From NCBI GenBank assembly GCA_024372625.1, contig CP099605.1:1922001-1986000 (forward strand): a stretch of 64,000 nucleotides of DNA, given 5' to 3'. Under the pieces are notes generated by a model. That model was not told where the DNA came from and made no database searches. It worked only from the letters and a program-made list of their open reading frames with translations. Each line of letters begins with the position of its first letter. Positions within the stretch are counted from its first letter, which is position 1. The stretch comes from Comamonadaceae bacterium OTU4NAUVB1. GTDB lineage: Bacteria; Pseudomonadota; Gammaproteobacteria; Burkholderiales; Burkholderiaceae_C. Shown in pieces: positions 27,432-38,548 of the stretch. A program made the position numbers and the translations under genes.

Positions 27432-27444
27432 CATAGCTGCTATG
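27432..27444. promoter_or_regulatory. palindrome CATAGC-T-GCTATG upstream of pcaH
   Basis: A perfect inverted repeat with six-base arms and a single central base. It overlaps the acyl-CoA dehydrogenase stop codon and lies 108 bases before the pcaH start. A near-identical copy lies 111 bases before the Bug gene (30716-30728), which suggests a shared regulator such as a LysR protein. Confidence 0.5.
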
Positions 27445-28669
27445 AGGAAACGCGCAAGCCCTTGGCCAGCTCGATCTTGGCGATGGCGTTGCGGTGCACC
27501 TCGTCCGGGCCGTCGACGATGCGCACCGTGCGCTGGTGCGCGTAGGCCTCGGCGAGCCAGAAGTCCTGGCTCACGCCGGCCGCGCCGTGCGCCTGGATGG
27601 CCCAGTCGACCACCTTGCACGACATGTTGGGCGCGACCACCTTGATCATCGCGATCTCGGCACGCGCCGCCTTGTTGCCCACGGTGTCCATCTTGTGGGC
27701 GGCGTTGAGCGTGAGCAGGCGCGCCTGGTCGATCAGGCAGCGCGACTCGGCGATGCGCTCGTGCCAGATCGACTGCTCCGACAGCGGCCGGCCGAAGGCG
27801 ACGCGCTGGCGCAGGCGCTCGCACATCATCTCCAGCGCCCGCTCGGCCGCGCCGATGGAGCGCATGCAGTGGTGGATGCGGCCCGGGCCGAGGCGGCCCT
27901 GCGCGATCTCGAAGCCGCGTCCCTCGCCCAGCAGGATGTTGGAGACCGGCACGCGCACGTTCTCCAGCAGCACCTCCATGTGGCCGTGCGGCGCGTCGTC
28001 GTAGCCGAACACGCCCAGGTGCCGCACCACCGTCACGCCGGGCGTGTCGCGCGGCACCAGCACCATCGACTGCTGCGCGTGGCGCGGCGCGTTCACGTCG
28101 GTCTTGCCCATGACGATGAAGATCTTGCAGCGCGGGCTGCCGGCGCCGGACGAATACCACTTGCGCCCGTTGATGACGTATTCGTCGCCCTCGCGCGCGA
28201 TGGTGCACTGGATGTTGGTGGCGTCCGAGGAGGCCACGGCCGGCTCGGTCATGAGGAAGCCCGAGCGGATCTCGCCGGCGAGCAGGGGGTCGAGCCACTG
28301 CTTCTTGTGCGCGTCGGTGCCGTAGCGCTCGATGGTCTCCATGTTGCCGGTGTCGGGCGCCGAGCAGTTGAAGACCTCGCCCGACCACGACACGCGCCCC
28401 ATCACCTCGCACAGCGGCGCGTAGTCGAGGTTGGAGATGCCGGGCACGCCCGCGTAGTCGTGCGGCAGGAACATGTTCCACAGGCCGGCCTCGCGCGCCA
28501 GCGGCTTGAGCTCCTCGATCAGCGGCGAGACCTGCCACGGATTGCCCTGGCGGCGGAACGCGTCCATCTCCTCGTTGTAGCGCGCCTCGTTGGGGTGGAT
28601 GTGCTGGTCGAAGAAGGCGCGCAGGCGCTGCAGCAGTTCGGTGGTCTTGGGGGAGGTCTCGGCAAACAT
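27440..28669 (-). CDS. acyl-CoA dehydrogenase family protein (ACAD10/11-like)
   Basis: 409 residues. The fold follows the acyl-CoA dehydrogenase plan: helical N-domain, [15 protein letters not shown] flavin-binding strand, [14 protein letters not shown], and C-domain [20 protein letters not shown] and [11 protein letters not shown] near the end. These features match the ACAD10/11 subgroup rather than short-chain dehydrogenases. It is a flavoprotein, probably cytoplasmic, forming an enoyl-CoA for the hydratase encoded upstream at 28814-29590. A phosphotransferase typical of the same subgroup is encoded at 46548-47675, in another region. Confidence 0.9.
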   Translation of the reverse strand: MFAETSPKTTELLQRLRAFFDQHIHPNEARYNEEMDAFRRQGNPWQVSPLIEELKPLAREAGLWNMFLPHDYAGVPGISNLDYAPLCEVMGRVSWSGEVFNCSAPDTGNMETIERYGTDAHKKQWLDPLLAGEIRSGFLMTEPAVASSDATNIQCTIAREGDEYVINGRKWYSSGAGSPRCKIFIVMGKTDVNAPRHAQQSMVLVPRDTPGVTVVRHLGVFGYDDAPHGHMEVLLENVRVPVSNILLGEGRGFEIAQGRLGPGRIHHCMRSIGAAERALEMMCERLRQRVAFGRPLSEQSIWHERIAESRCLIDQARLLTLNAAHKMDTVGNKAARAEIAMIKVVAPNMSCKVVDWAIQAHGAAGVSQDFWLAEAYAHQRTVRIVDGPDEVHRNAIAKIELAKGLRVSS

Positions 28670-28813
28670 GGCGTGTGTCCTTTGTCGTCGGGGGGCCGCG
28701 CCGCCGGGTGGGTCGCGAGCCGTCGGGGATTACAACGCCGGCCCTCCGGCCGGCACCGTCGCCGGGGTGACGGGCCGACCGCCCGCCGGTCGCCCAGGCG
28801 ACGCCGGCCCCGC

Positions 28814-29590
28814 TCAGCGCCCGGTGAACACCGGCGCGCGCTTCTCGGCGAAGGCGCGCTGCGCCTCCTTCGCGTCGTCGGTCCTGCCGATCATCGCGGT
28901 CATGTCCTGCTCGTAGCGGTAGCCGTCGCGCAGGCTCATGTCCTCGATCACGTTGAGCGTGTGCTTGCCCAGGCGCGTGGACACCGGGCTTTTCGAGGCG
29001 ATCACGGCGGCCATCTCCAGGGCCGTGGGCATCAGGTCCTCCGGCGCGGTGCAGGCCTCGACGATGCCCAGCCGGTAGAGCTCGGCGCCGCTCACGCGCA
29101 GGCCGGTGAGCATCATGCGGCGCAGGCGCGAATGGCCGAACAGGCGCATCGCGTGGCGGCAGCCCCCCAGCAGGCCGACGTCGACCTCGGGCAGCCCGAG
29201 CGAGGCGCGTTCCGAGGCGATCAGGATGTCGCTCGACGCCGCCATCGCCAGGCCCGAACCGAGCGCCGCGCCGTTGATGGCGCAGATCACCGGCTTGGCG
29301 CATTCGCGGATCGCGTGGAAGCACTCGCGGGTGCGCCGCGAATGCGCCGGCAGGTCGCCCGGCCCCTTGATGACCGCGGCGCGGCCCTTCAGGTCGGCGC
29401 CGGCGCAGAACACCTTGCCCGCGCCGGTGAGCACCACCACGCGGACCTCGTCCATCTCGGAGATGCGGTCGAGCGCGAGCGTGAGCTCGTCGTTGAGCAC
29501 GCGGGTGAGCGCGTTGACGGGCGGGGCGTCGAGCGTGAGCGTGGCGACGTGGGCGTCGAGTCGGCAGCGCAGCTGGGTGAGGTCGTCCAT
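28814..29590 (-). CDS. enoyl-CoA hydratase/isomerase family protein
   Basis: 258 residues, crotonase fold. The oxyanion hole segments are CAGADLKGRAAV and NGAALGSGLAMAASSDILIAS, with LPEVDVGLLGG following. The usual second glutamate region is partly changed, so hydratase versus isomerase activity is open. The 144-base gap to the acyl-CoA dehydrogenase contains a GC-rich hairpin (28737-28754) without a T tract. It is part of the same minus-strand cluster. Confidence 0.87.
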   Translation of the reverse strand: MDDLTQLRCRLDAHVATLTLDAPPVNALTRVLNDELTLALDRISEMDEVRVVVLTGAGKVFCAGADLKGRAAVIKGPGDLPAHSRRTRECFHAIRECAKPVICAINGAALGSGLAMAASSDILIASERASLGLPEVDVGLLGGCRHAMRLFGHSRLRRMMLTGLRVSGAELYRLGIVEACTAPEDLMPTALEMAAVIASKSPVSTRLGKHTLNVIEDMSLRDGYRYEQDMTAMIGRTDDAKEAQRAFAEKRAPVFTGR

Positions 29591-29630
29591 GGGGTCTGTC
29601 CTTCGTTGTGTGTTCGTGGGAGCCGGCGCG

Positions 29631-30605
29631 TCATTCGAGCCGGGCGCCGACCGCCTTGGCCAGCGCGCCCCAGCGTTCCGATTCGGAGACGATGAAGCGC
29701 CCGAAAGCGTCCGGCGGGCTGGCGACGACCGTGACGCCCTGCTCCGCGAAGCCCTTGGCCAGCTCGGGCGAGGCCAGTGCCTCGGCCACGGTGCGGTGCA
29801 GCCGCTCGACGATGGCGTCCGGCGTGCGGGCCGGCGCGAGCATGCCGTACCAGTCGTAGACCTCCATGCCGCCCACGCCCAGCTCGGCCAGGGTCGGCAC
29901 CGTGCCGAGCACCGGCAGGCGCACCGCGCTGGTGACCGCCAGCGCGCGCAGCTTGCCCGACTGGATGAAGGGCAGCACTACGGGCACGTCGGCCATCATG
30001 AGCGCGACCTGGCCGCCGATCAGGTCGGTCAGGGCCGGCGCCGCGCCACGGTAGGGCACGTGGGTGAGCTGGAGCCGGTCCTCGCGCTTGAGCATCTCGA
30101 CCTCCAGGTGCGTCGTCGTGCCGCTGCCGGCCGACGCATAGGCCAGCTTGTCGGGCGCGGCCCGCACCGCCCTGGACAGGTCGGCGTAGGTCCTGTAGGG
30201 CGAGTCGGCCGCGACCACCAGCACCGTCGGCACGCGCAGCGCCTGCGTCACCGCGCGCAGGTCGGTCTGCGGCTTGTAGGGCAGGTTCGCCGTCAGGTGC
30301 GGCACGATGGCCAGCGCGCCGGTCGAGGAGAACAGCAGCGTGTGGCCGTCCGCGGGCGCCTTGGCGACCGCGTCGGCGCCCAGCACGCCGCCGGCCCCGC
30401 CCTTGTTGTCGATGACCACCGGCTGGCCCAGCAGCCCCGTCATCTTCGCGGCCAGCACGCGCGCGGTCTGGTCGACCGGGCCGCCGGCCGGGAACGGCAC
30501 GACGATGCGCACGGGCCGCGTCGGCCAGGCCGGCGCCTGCGCCGTCGCGGCGGTGGACAGCAGCACGAGGCCGGTGGCGAGGATCAGGCGGCGAAGGGGC
30601 GTCAT
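29631..30605 (-). CDS. Bug family tripartite tricarboxylate transporter substrate-binding protein
   Basis: 324 residues. A Sec signal (LLSTAATAQAPAWP) precedes RPVRIVVPFPAGGPVDQTARVLA and VVIDNKGGAGGVLGADAVAKAPADGHTLLF, which are diagnostic of Bug/TctC proteins. Asp and the GG loops hold a carboxylate ligand. It lacks TctA/TctB membrane partners here, as is common for the expanded Bug family of Burkholderiales. It is the first gene of the catabolic cluster, so an aromatic or dicarboxylic acid is the likely ligand. Confidence 0.92.
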   Translation of the reverse strand: MTPLRRLILATGLVLLSTAATAQAPAWPTRPVRIVVPFPAGGPVDQTARVLAAKMTGLLGQPVVIDNKGGAGGVLGADAVAKAPADGHTLLFSSTGALAIVPHLTANLPYKPQTDLRAVTQALRVPTVLVVAADSPYRTYADLSRAVRAAPDKLAYASAGSGTTTHLEVEMLKREDRLQLTHVPYRGAAPALTDLIGGQVALMMADVPVVLPFIQSGKLRALAVTSAVRLPVLGTVPTLAELGVGGMEVYDWYGMLAPARTPDAIVERLHRTVAEALASPELAKGFAEQGVTVVASPPDAFGRFIVSESERWGALAKAVGARLE

Positions 30606-30715
30606 GGGCGTGTGGCGGATGGGGAAACGGGCGGACCGGGGGCCGCCGATGGCGCATCGGCGGGCGTGCGCCGCGATGGTGCGTCATCGACGCCGCCCCG
30701 GCAGCGCACGGCCGT

Positions 30716-30728
30716 CATATCAGCTATG
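30716..30728. promoter_or_regulatory. palindrome CATATC-A-GCTATG upstream of the Bug gene
   Basis: Five of six arm positions pair. It is the same motif as 27432-27444 and sits at nearly the same distance (111 bases) from the downstream minus-strand start. Confidence 0.45.
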
Positions 30729-30808
30729 CACGCCCGACGGCGCCAAAGGCCGCGCCGGGCGCATGCCTTCGCACCGTGACAGCGCGACCGGCCGCTACAG
30801 TGGTCCGG

Positions 30809-31996
30809 ATGCGTCTTCGATTCCTCCCGGCGTCGCTCCGGCGCCTGCCCGCCCTCCTCGCCTTCGCCGGAGGCCTCGCCGCGCAGGCGCCGGCATCGGC
30901 CCAGGCCCGGCCGGCGGCGCCGGCCCCGGTGGCGGCGTCCGCCCCCTGGCAGGCGAGCCTGACGACCGAACTCGCCAGGATCGCGCTCGCCGAGCCCGAC
31001 GGCGCCATCGGCGTCCACGTGCGCGACCTCGACACGGGACTCTCGGTGTCGCGGCACCTCGAGCGGCCGTGGTACCTGGCCTCGATGGTCAAGGTGCCGG
31101 TCGCCATCGCGGTGATGCGCGGCATCGACGCGGGGCATTTCAGGCTCGACACGCCGCTGACGGTGCGCGCCTCCGACTACGTCGACGGCGCCGGCCCGAC
31201 CAGCGGCCAGCCGGTGGGCAAGCCGCTGACGGTGCGCTTCCTGCTCGACCAGATGATCGTCAAGAGCGACAACATGGCCACCGACATGCTCATCGGGCTG
31301 GTCGGCCTGGCCGAGGTCAACGCGCTGGTCGACGCGCTGGTGCCCGACGGCTTCGGGCGCATCACCACGCTGGGCGAGGTGCGCCGGCAGGTCTACGGCC
31401 ACCTCGCCCCCCACGCGGAGCGCCTGAGCGGGCGCGACCTGATCCTGCTGCACCGCCAGCGCACCGACGCCGAGCGGCTGCGGCTGCTGTCGCACCTGCT
31501 GGAGACGCCGGTGGCGCAGTTGCGGCTGCCCTCGCTCGACGCCGCCTACGACGCCTACTACGCGAGCGGGCTGAACACCGGGCGCCTCGACGCCTACGGC
31601 CAGCTGCTCGCGCTGCTGGCCGAGGGCAAGGCGCTGTCGCCCCGCTCCACCGCCTACCTCCTGAAGGTGATGACGCGGGTGACCACCGGCGCCCGTCGGC
31701 TGAAGGCCGGGCTGCCGTCCGACGCGAGCTTCGCCCACAAGACCGGCACGCAGCGCCGGCGCATCTGCGACGCTGGGCTGATCCGGGTGGCGCCAGGCGA
31801 CGCGGGGGCCGAGCGGCGCGTCGTCGTCGTGGCCTGCGTGCGCGACGTGCTGCCGCTCGAACGGGCCGAGGCGGCGCTGATGCAGGTCGGCGCCGCGCTC
31901 TGCAGATCCGGTCTCGTCACGCATGGAGTCCCCGATGCACCGTCCTGCCAAGCTGCTGCGCTGGTTCGCCTTCCTGCTGGCGTCGTGGAGCGCTAG
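30809..31996 (+). CDS. class A beta-lactamase-related serine hydrolase (first of a tandem pair)
   Basis: 395 residues with a signal peptide (ALLAFAGGLAAQAPASAQA). Penicillin-interacting motifs are present: Ser92-Met-Val-Lys95, SDN 153-155, KTG 311-313. The class A omega-loop ExxLN motif is not visible, so acylated intermediates may not be hydrolysed efficiently and antibiotic resistance should not be assumed. ATG 30809 is preferred to GTG 30776 because it starts the signal peptide directly. The last ~25 codons overlap the start of the next gene by 74 bases. Confidence 0.8.
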   Translation: MRLRFLPASLRRLPALLAFAGGLAAQAPASAQARPAAPAPVAASAPWQASLTTELARIALAEPDGAIGVHVRDLDTGLSVSRHLERPWYLASMVKVPVAIAVMRGIDAGHFRLDTPLTVRASDYVDGAGPTSGQPVGKPLTVRFLLDQMIVKSDNMATDMLIGLVGLAEVNALVDALVPDGFGRITTLGEVRRQVYGHLAPHAERLSGRDLILLHRQRTDAERLRLLSHLLETPVAQLRLPSLDAAYDAYYASGLNTGRLDAYGQLLALLAEGKALSPRSTAYLLKVMTRVTTGARRLKAGLPSDASFAHKTGTQRRRICDAGLIRVAPGDAGAERRVVVVACVRDVLPLERAEAALMQVGAALCRSGLVTHGVPDAPSCQAAALVRLPAGVVER

Positions 31997-32996
31997 CGCC
32001 GCCTGGAGCGCCGACTGGGACGACGCGCTCGCCCGCGAGATCGACCGCATCGACCGCGAGACGCCCGGCGCGCTCGGCGTCTACGTCAAGCGCCTGAAGG
32101 ACGGCACCGCCTTCGCCCACGGCGCGGACCGCTTCTGGTACCTGGGCTCGACCGTCAAGGTGCCGATCGCCATCGCGGTCCTCCAGCGCGTGGACGAGGG
32201 GGGACTGAAGCTGTCCGACCGGGTGACGCTGCAGGCCGGCGACCGGATCGAGGCCGGGCCGCTGGTGTGGCAGAAGGTCGGCGGCACCCACACGGTCGAC
32301 GCGCTGCTGCCGCGCATGCTGCGCGACAGCGACAACACCGGCGCCAACATGCTCATGCGCACCGCCGGCGAGGCGCGCGTGAACGAACTCGCGAAGGCGG
32401 CCATGGGCGCGTCGGCGGTCGACCGGATCACGACGCTGGCCCAGGTGCGCCAGGACGTCTATGCCGAACTCCATCCCCGCGCCCGCACGCTGAGCAACGA
32501 CCAGCTGGTGCGCATCGCGTCGGCGCCGATGGGGCCGCAGCGGGTCGAGGCGGTGCGCCGCGCCCTGAACCTGAAGGCCGCCGACCTGCAGGCCACCACC
32601 ATGGACGAGGCCTACGCGCGCTACTACGCGAAGCGGCTCAACGCGGCCACCCTCGAAGGCTACGGCGCCATGCTGGAGAAGCTGGTGCGCGGCCAGCTGC
32701 TGTCGGCGGCCGGCACCCGACGCATGTTCGACGACATGAAGCTCGGCATCTTCACCAACTACCGGCTGCAGGCCGGGCTGCCGCGCGACGTCCCGTTCAT
32801 CCACAAGACCGGCACGCAGCACCGCACGGCCTGCCACGCCGGCGTGATCGACCCGCAGGACGGCGGCGCCGACGCCATCGTGGCCGTGACCTGCGCCGCC
32901 GACGTCGACGAGCAGCGAGAGGCCGGGCGGATCTTCGAGCGCGTCGGCCGGGCCATCACGCGCACGGTGCTCGCCGAGCGCACGGCCCGGCGCTGA
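31923..32996 (+). CDS. class A beta-lactamase-related serine hydrolase (second of a tandem pair)
   Basis: 357 residues. A signal peptide (about 10-30) is followed by STVK 76-79, SDN 136-138 and KTG 295-297. It is a clear paralogue of the preceding protein, sharing TTLAQVR/TTLGEVR and HKTGTQ. As there, no ExxLN is visible. ATG 31923 and ATG 31935 are both possible; either overlaps the first gene. It is probably periplasmic and may act on cell-wall peptides or beta-lactams. Its stop is within two bases of the convergent LuxR gene end. Confidence 0.82.
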   Translation: MESPMHRPAKLLRWFAFLLASWSASAAWSADWDDALAREIDRIDRETPGALGVYVKRLKDGTAFAHGADRFWYLGSTVKVPIAIAVLQRVDEGGLKLSDRVTLQAGDRIEAGPLVWQKVGGTHTVDALLPRMLRDSDNTGANMLMRTAGEARVNELAKAAMGASAVDRITTLAQVRQDVYAELHPRARTLSNDQLVRIASAPMGPQRVEAVRRALNLKAADLQATTMDEAYARYYAKRLNAATLEGYGAMLEKLVRGQLLSAAGTRRMFDDMKLGIFTNYRLQAGLPRDVPFIHKTGTQHRTACHAGVIDPQDGGADAIVAVTCAADVDEQREAGRIFERVGRAITRTVLAERTARR

Positions 32997-32997
32997 G

Positions 32998-33726
32998 TCA
33001 GATCACGCTGAGCATCGGCGGCAACCGGGCCACGCGCTGGACCAGGTCGCGGATGCTGGGCGAACGGGTCTTGAGCCGGATGTTGGCGATCTGCGTGCGC
33101 ACGGTGGACAGCGCCACGCCCTGACGGGCGGCGATCTCGGCGGGCGGATGGCCCTGGCACAGGCCCATGAGCACCTGGCCTTCGGCGCTGCTCAGGCCGT
33201 GGTCGCGCGCGAAGCCCTGGGCCGACAGTTCCGAGCAGATCGCGTGGCGCGACATCATGAGCAGCACGCGCGCGGGGCCCGCACGGACGGCGTCGTCCTC
33301 CTCGTCGTCGGCCCGGGGCAGCGGCAGGATCACGACCACCAGGCCGTGCGTCTCGCCGCCGATGGTCAGCATCCGGCGCAGGCCGCAGGTCGCGGCCGCC
33401 CGCACGGCGGTCTTCAGCGCGGCCTGGTCGCGCGGATCGTCGGCCACCAGCATCCCGCCGAGCGACTGGAGGCCGGGGTGGCGCGCGAGGTGCGTGCGCG
33501 CGGCCCGGTTGGTGTGCAGCAGGCGCTGCGATTCGTCCAGCAGCAGCACGCCGTGGTCGATCTGGTCGAGCATCAGCGCCAGGCAGCCTTCCGTCACGTC
33601 GGCGCGTGGCCGGCGCGGCGCCATCGTGTCCCAACGCTGCGTGGCGGGCCGCTCGACGGGCATCGGCGGCAGGACGGGCACGCGCTGGAAGGTAATGGAC
33701 TGGGGACTGAAGGATTTCGTGCTCAT
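32998..33726 (-). CDS. LuxR-type helix-turn-helix regulator with PAS-like sensor
   Basis: 242 residues. A C-terminal LuxR/GerE helix-turn-helix (about 175-235) reads LSSAEGQVLMGLCQGHPPAEIAARQGVALSTVRTQIANIRLKT. The central part (LALMLDQIDHGVLLLDESQRLLHTNRAAR) is PAS-like. ATG 33726 with GAGG upstream is favoured over an upstream in-frame ATG. It converges on the beta-lactamase-like pair; the target genes are unknown. Confidence 0.85.
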   Translation of the reverse strand: MSTKSFSPQSITFQRVPVLPPMPVERPATQRWDTMAPRRPRADVTEGCLALMLDQIDHGVLLLDESQRLLHTNRAARTHLARHPGLQSLGGMLVADDPRDQAALKTAVRAAATCGLRRMLTIGGETHGLVVVILPLPRADDEEDDAVRAGPARVLLMMSRHAICSELSAQGFARDHGLSSAEGQVLMGLCQGHPPAEIAARQGVALSTVRTQIANIRLKTRSPSIRDLVQRVARLPPMLSVI

Positions 33727-34091
33727 GGGAATACCTCGACTGACTTGAAAGTGCAACTAAGGTATTCTTTTTGTGTATTTCGTCACATCACCCAAAAAGG
33801 TGAAACAGAAACCGGCACCCCCACCCGGTGCTTTTCCCGATGCCTCCCGCCGATGGTGGCGGACGGGCCCGGAAGCACAAAACTAAAGTACACATTTGTC
33901 GGCGGGGCGGTGTCATGCGAGTGGTGAGGGTGGACGACCTCAGGCCCTGGCGTGCGGCGCCGCCGGCTTCATCTCCGTCGGTGGACCAACGCCTGCGCGA
34001 GGCGCATGCGCGCGGGACGCTTTGACGGGTTACGCGGGACGTCCGTGGGAGCGGCGCGGACCGGCGCGCCGCGCGACCGCGCGGCGGACGC
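33727..34091. other. 365-base region with an AT-rich island
   Basis: The first ~180 bases are markedly richer in A and T than the rest of the window and probably hold the promoter of the LuxR-type gene (minus strand). An inverted repeat TCACC-N6-GGTGA lies at 33788-33803. A 36-codon reading frame on the plus strand (33915-34025) has no homology I recognise. The remainder is ordinary GC-rich DNA. Confidence 0.5.
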
Positions 34092-35054
34092 TCAGGTCGT
34101 CGCGTGCGACGCGTCCGCTTCCGCTTCGTCCGCCTCCGACGACCCGAGCATGCCTTGCGCGCCCTCGTCGAAACCCCGCACCGGCTGCGCCTTGGCCAGC
34201 GCCATCCAGGTACCGAAGGGCATGCGCGGCAGCGTGCGGTGCACGGCGGCGCGCGCCACCACCAGGCGCCCGGCCTCCACCACGATCACCCCGCATTCGG
34301 GCGGGATCTCGTCGGGCGAGCCGATCGGGCGGTCGCGCGCGTCGCGGCCCAGCACGTACCAGCACTCGCCGCCCAGGTCGAGGTAGGCGGCGCGCTTGTC
34401 GGGCTTGCGCAGGTCGGCGATGAGGTCGGCGCGGCGCACCTTGATCTCGTGCACGACGGGTTGCGCGTAGGCCTCGACGCTGGTGTTGCGGATCGAGAAG
34501 ACGTCCGGGCGCGCCATGCACCAGCGTGGCGGCTCGCCCTCGTTCTTCGGCGGCAGCCGCGCGCGCAGGCCCAGGCCGCGCCAGGCGATGCGCCCGGCGC
34601 GCGTCATCTCGCGCGCCACCTGCTCGACCAGCGCCTCGTGCGCCGACATCGCCGCCCGGTTGACCACCAGGCTGCCGGCGATGTGGGCGATGCCCGCGTC
34701 GGTCACGCGCAGGGTCTCGTGGCCGAGCGCGGACTGGCGGCGCTCCAGCAGGCCGGCGGCCAGCAGGTCGATCTCGATGGTGTCGCAGCACGGCCAGCCG
34801 GCCGAGCGGTGGACGTCGCGCAGCCGGCGCGCGTGCGTGCGTCCGAGCGCGAGCGCGCCGGGCGGCGGCTCCACCACCGGCGGGGCGCCGCCGGGGTCGG
34901 TGACGGGCGGCCCGCCGGGCGACGGATCGCCTTCGGGCGGCACCGCCGGAAACGGGGGCGGCGTGATCGGCGGCACGGGAGTCGGCACCGGCGGACTCAC
35001 GGGGATGTCGGCGTCGGCGCGCCGCAGGCAGGTGGCTGTCGAGGGCATGGGCAC
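34092..35054 (-). CDS. MmcB-like PD-(D/E)XK nuclease-fold protein
   Basis: 320 residues. The first ~65 are Pro-rich and disordered. A winged-helix-like part follows (DTIEIDLLAAGLLERR, about 91-106), then a nuclease-like core with PD at 183-184 and E203-I-K205, plus KPDKRAAYLDLGGECWYVL and IPPECGVIVVEAGRLV. This matches the MmcB/DUF1052 arrangement, a DNA-repair protein under SOS control in Alphaproteobacteria. It follows dnaE2 by 86 bases on the same strand and so is probably part of the SOS operon. The assignment is by pattern, with moderate certainty. Confidence 0.62.
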   Translation of the reverse strand: MPMPSTATCLRRADADIPVSPPVPTPVPPITPPPFPAVPPEGDPSPGGPPVTDPGGAPPVVEPPPGALALGRTHARRLRDVHRSAGWPCCDTIEIDLLAAGLLERRQSALGHETLRVTDAGIAHIAGSLVVNRAAMSAHEALVEQVAREMTRAGRIAWRGLGLRARLPPKNEGEPPRWCMARPDVFSIRNTSVEAYAQPVVHEIKVRRADLIADLRKPDKRAAYLDLGGECWYVLGRDARDRPIGSPDEIPPECGVIVVEAGRLVVARAAVHRTLPRMPFGTWMALAKAQPVRGFDEGAQGMLGSSEADEAEADASHATT

Positions 35055-35140
35055 AGGTTAGCGGGAAGGAGATGCATGGTCGAGATGAGGGGAAATCGCG
35101 GTCGGTGGCGCGCGGTCGCGTGCGTCGGGCCCGGCGGCGG

Positions 35141-38540
<3,400 letters not shown>

Positions 38541-38548
<8 letters not shown>

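Noticed and set aside
28737..28754. A GC-rich hairpin GCCGGCC-CTCC-GGCCGGC between the acyl-CoA dehydrogenase and hydratase genes
   Set aside because: No T tract follows on either strand, so it is not a convincing terminator; such palindromes are frequent at this GC content.
33829..33840. GCACC...GGTGCTTTT after 33815 as a plus-strand terminator
   Set aside because: The stem is only five bases with a long loop, and no plus-strand gene ends there.
33915..34025. A possible 36-residue small protein on the plus strand in the AT-rich gap
   Set aside because: No clear ribosome-binding site, no recognisable motif, and such short frames are common in this GC-rich DNA.
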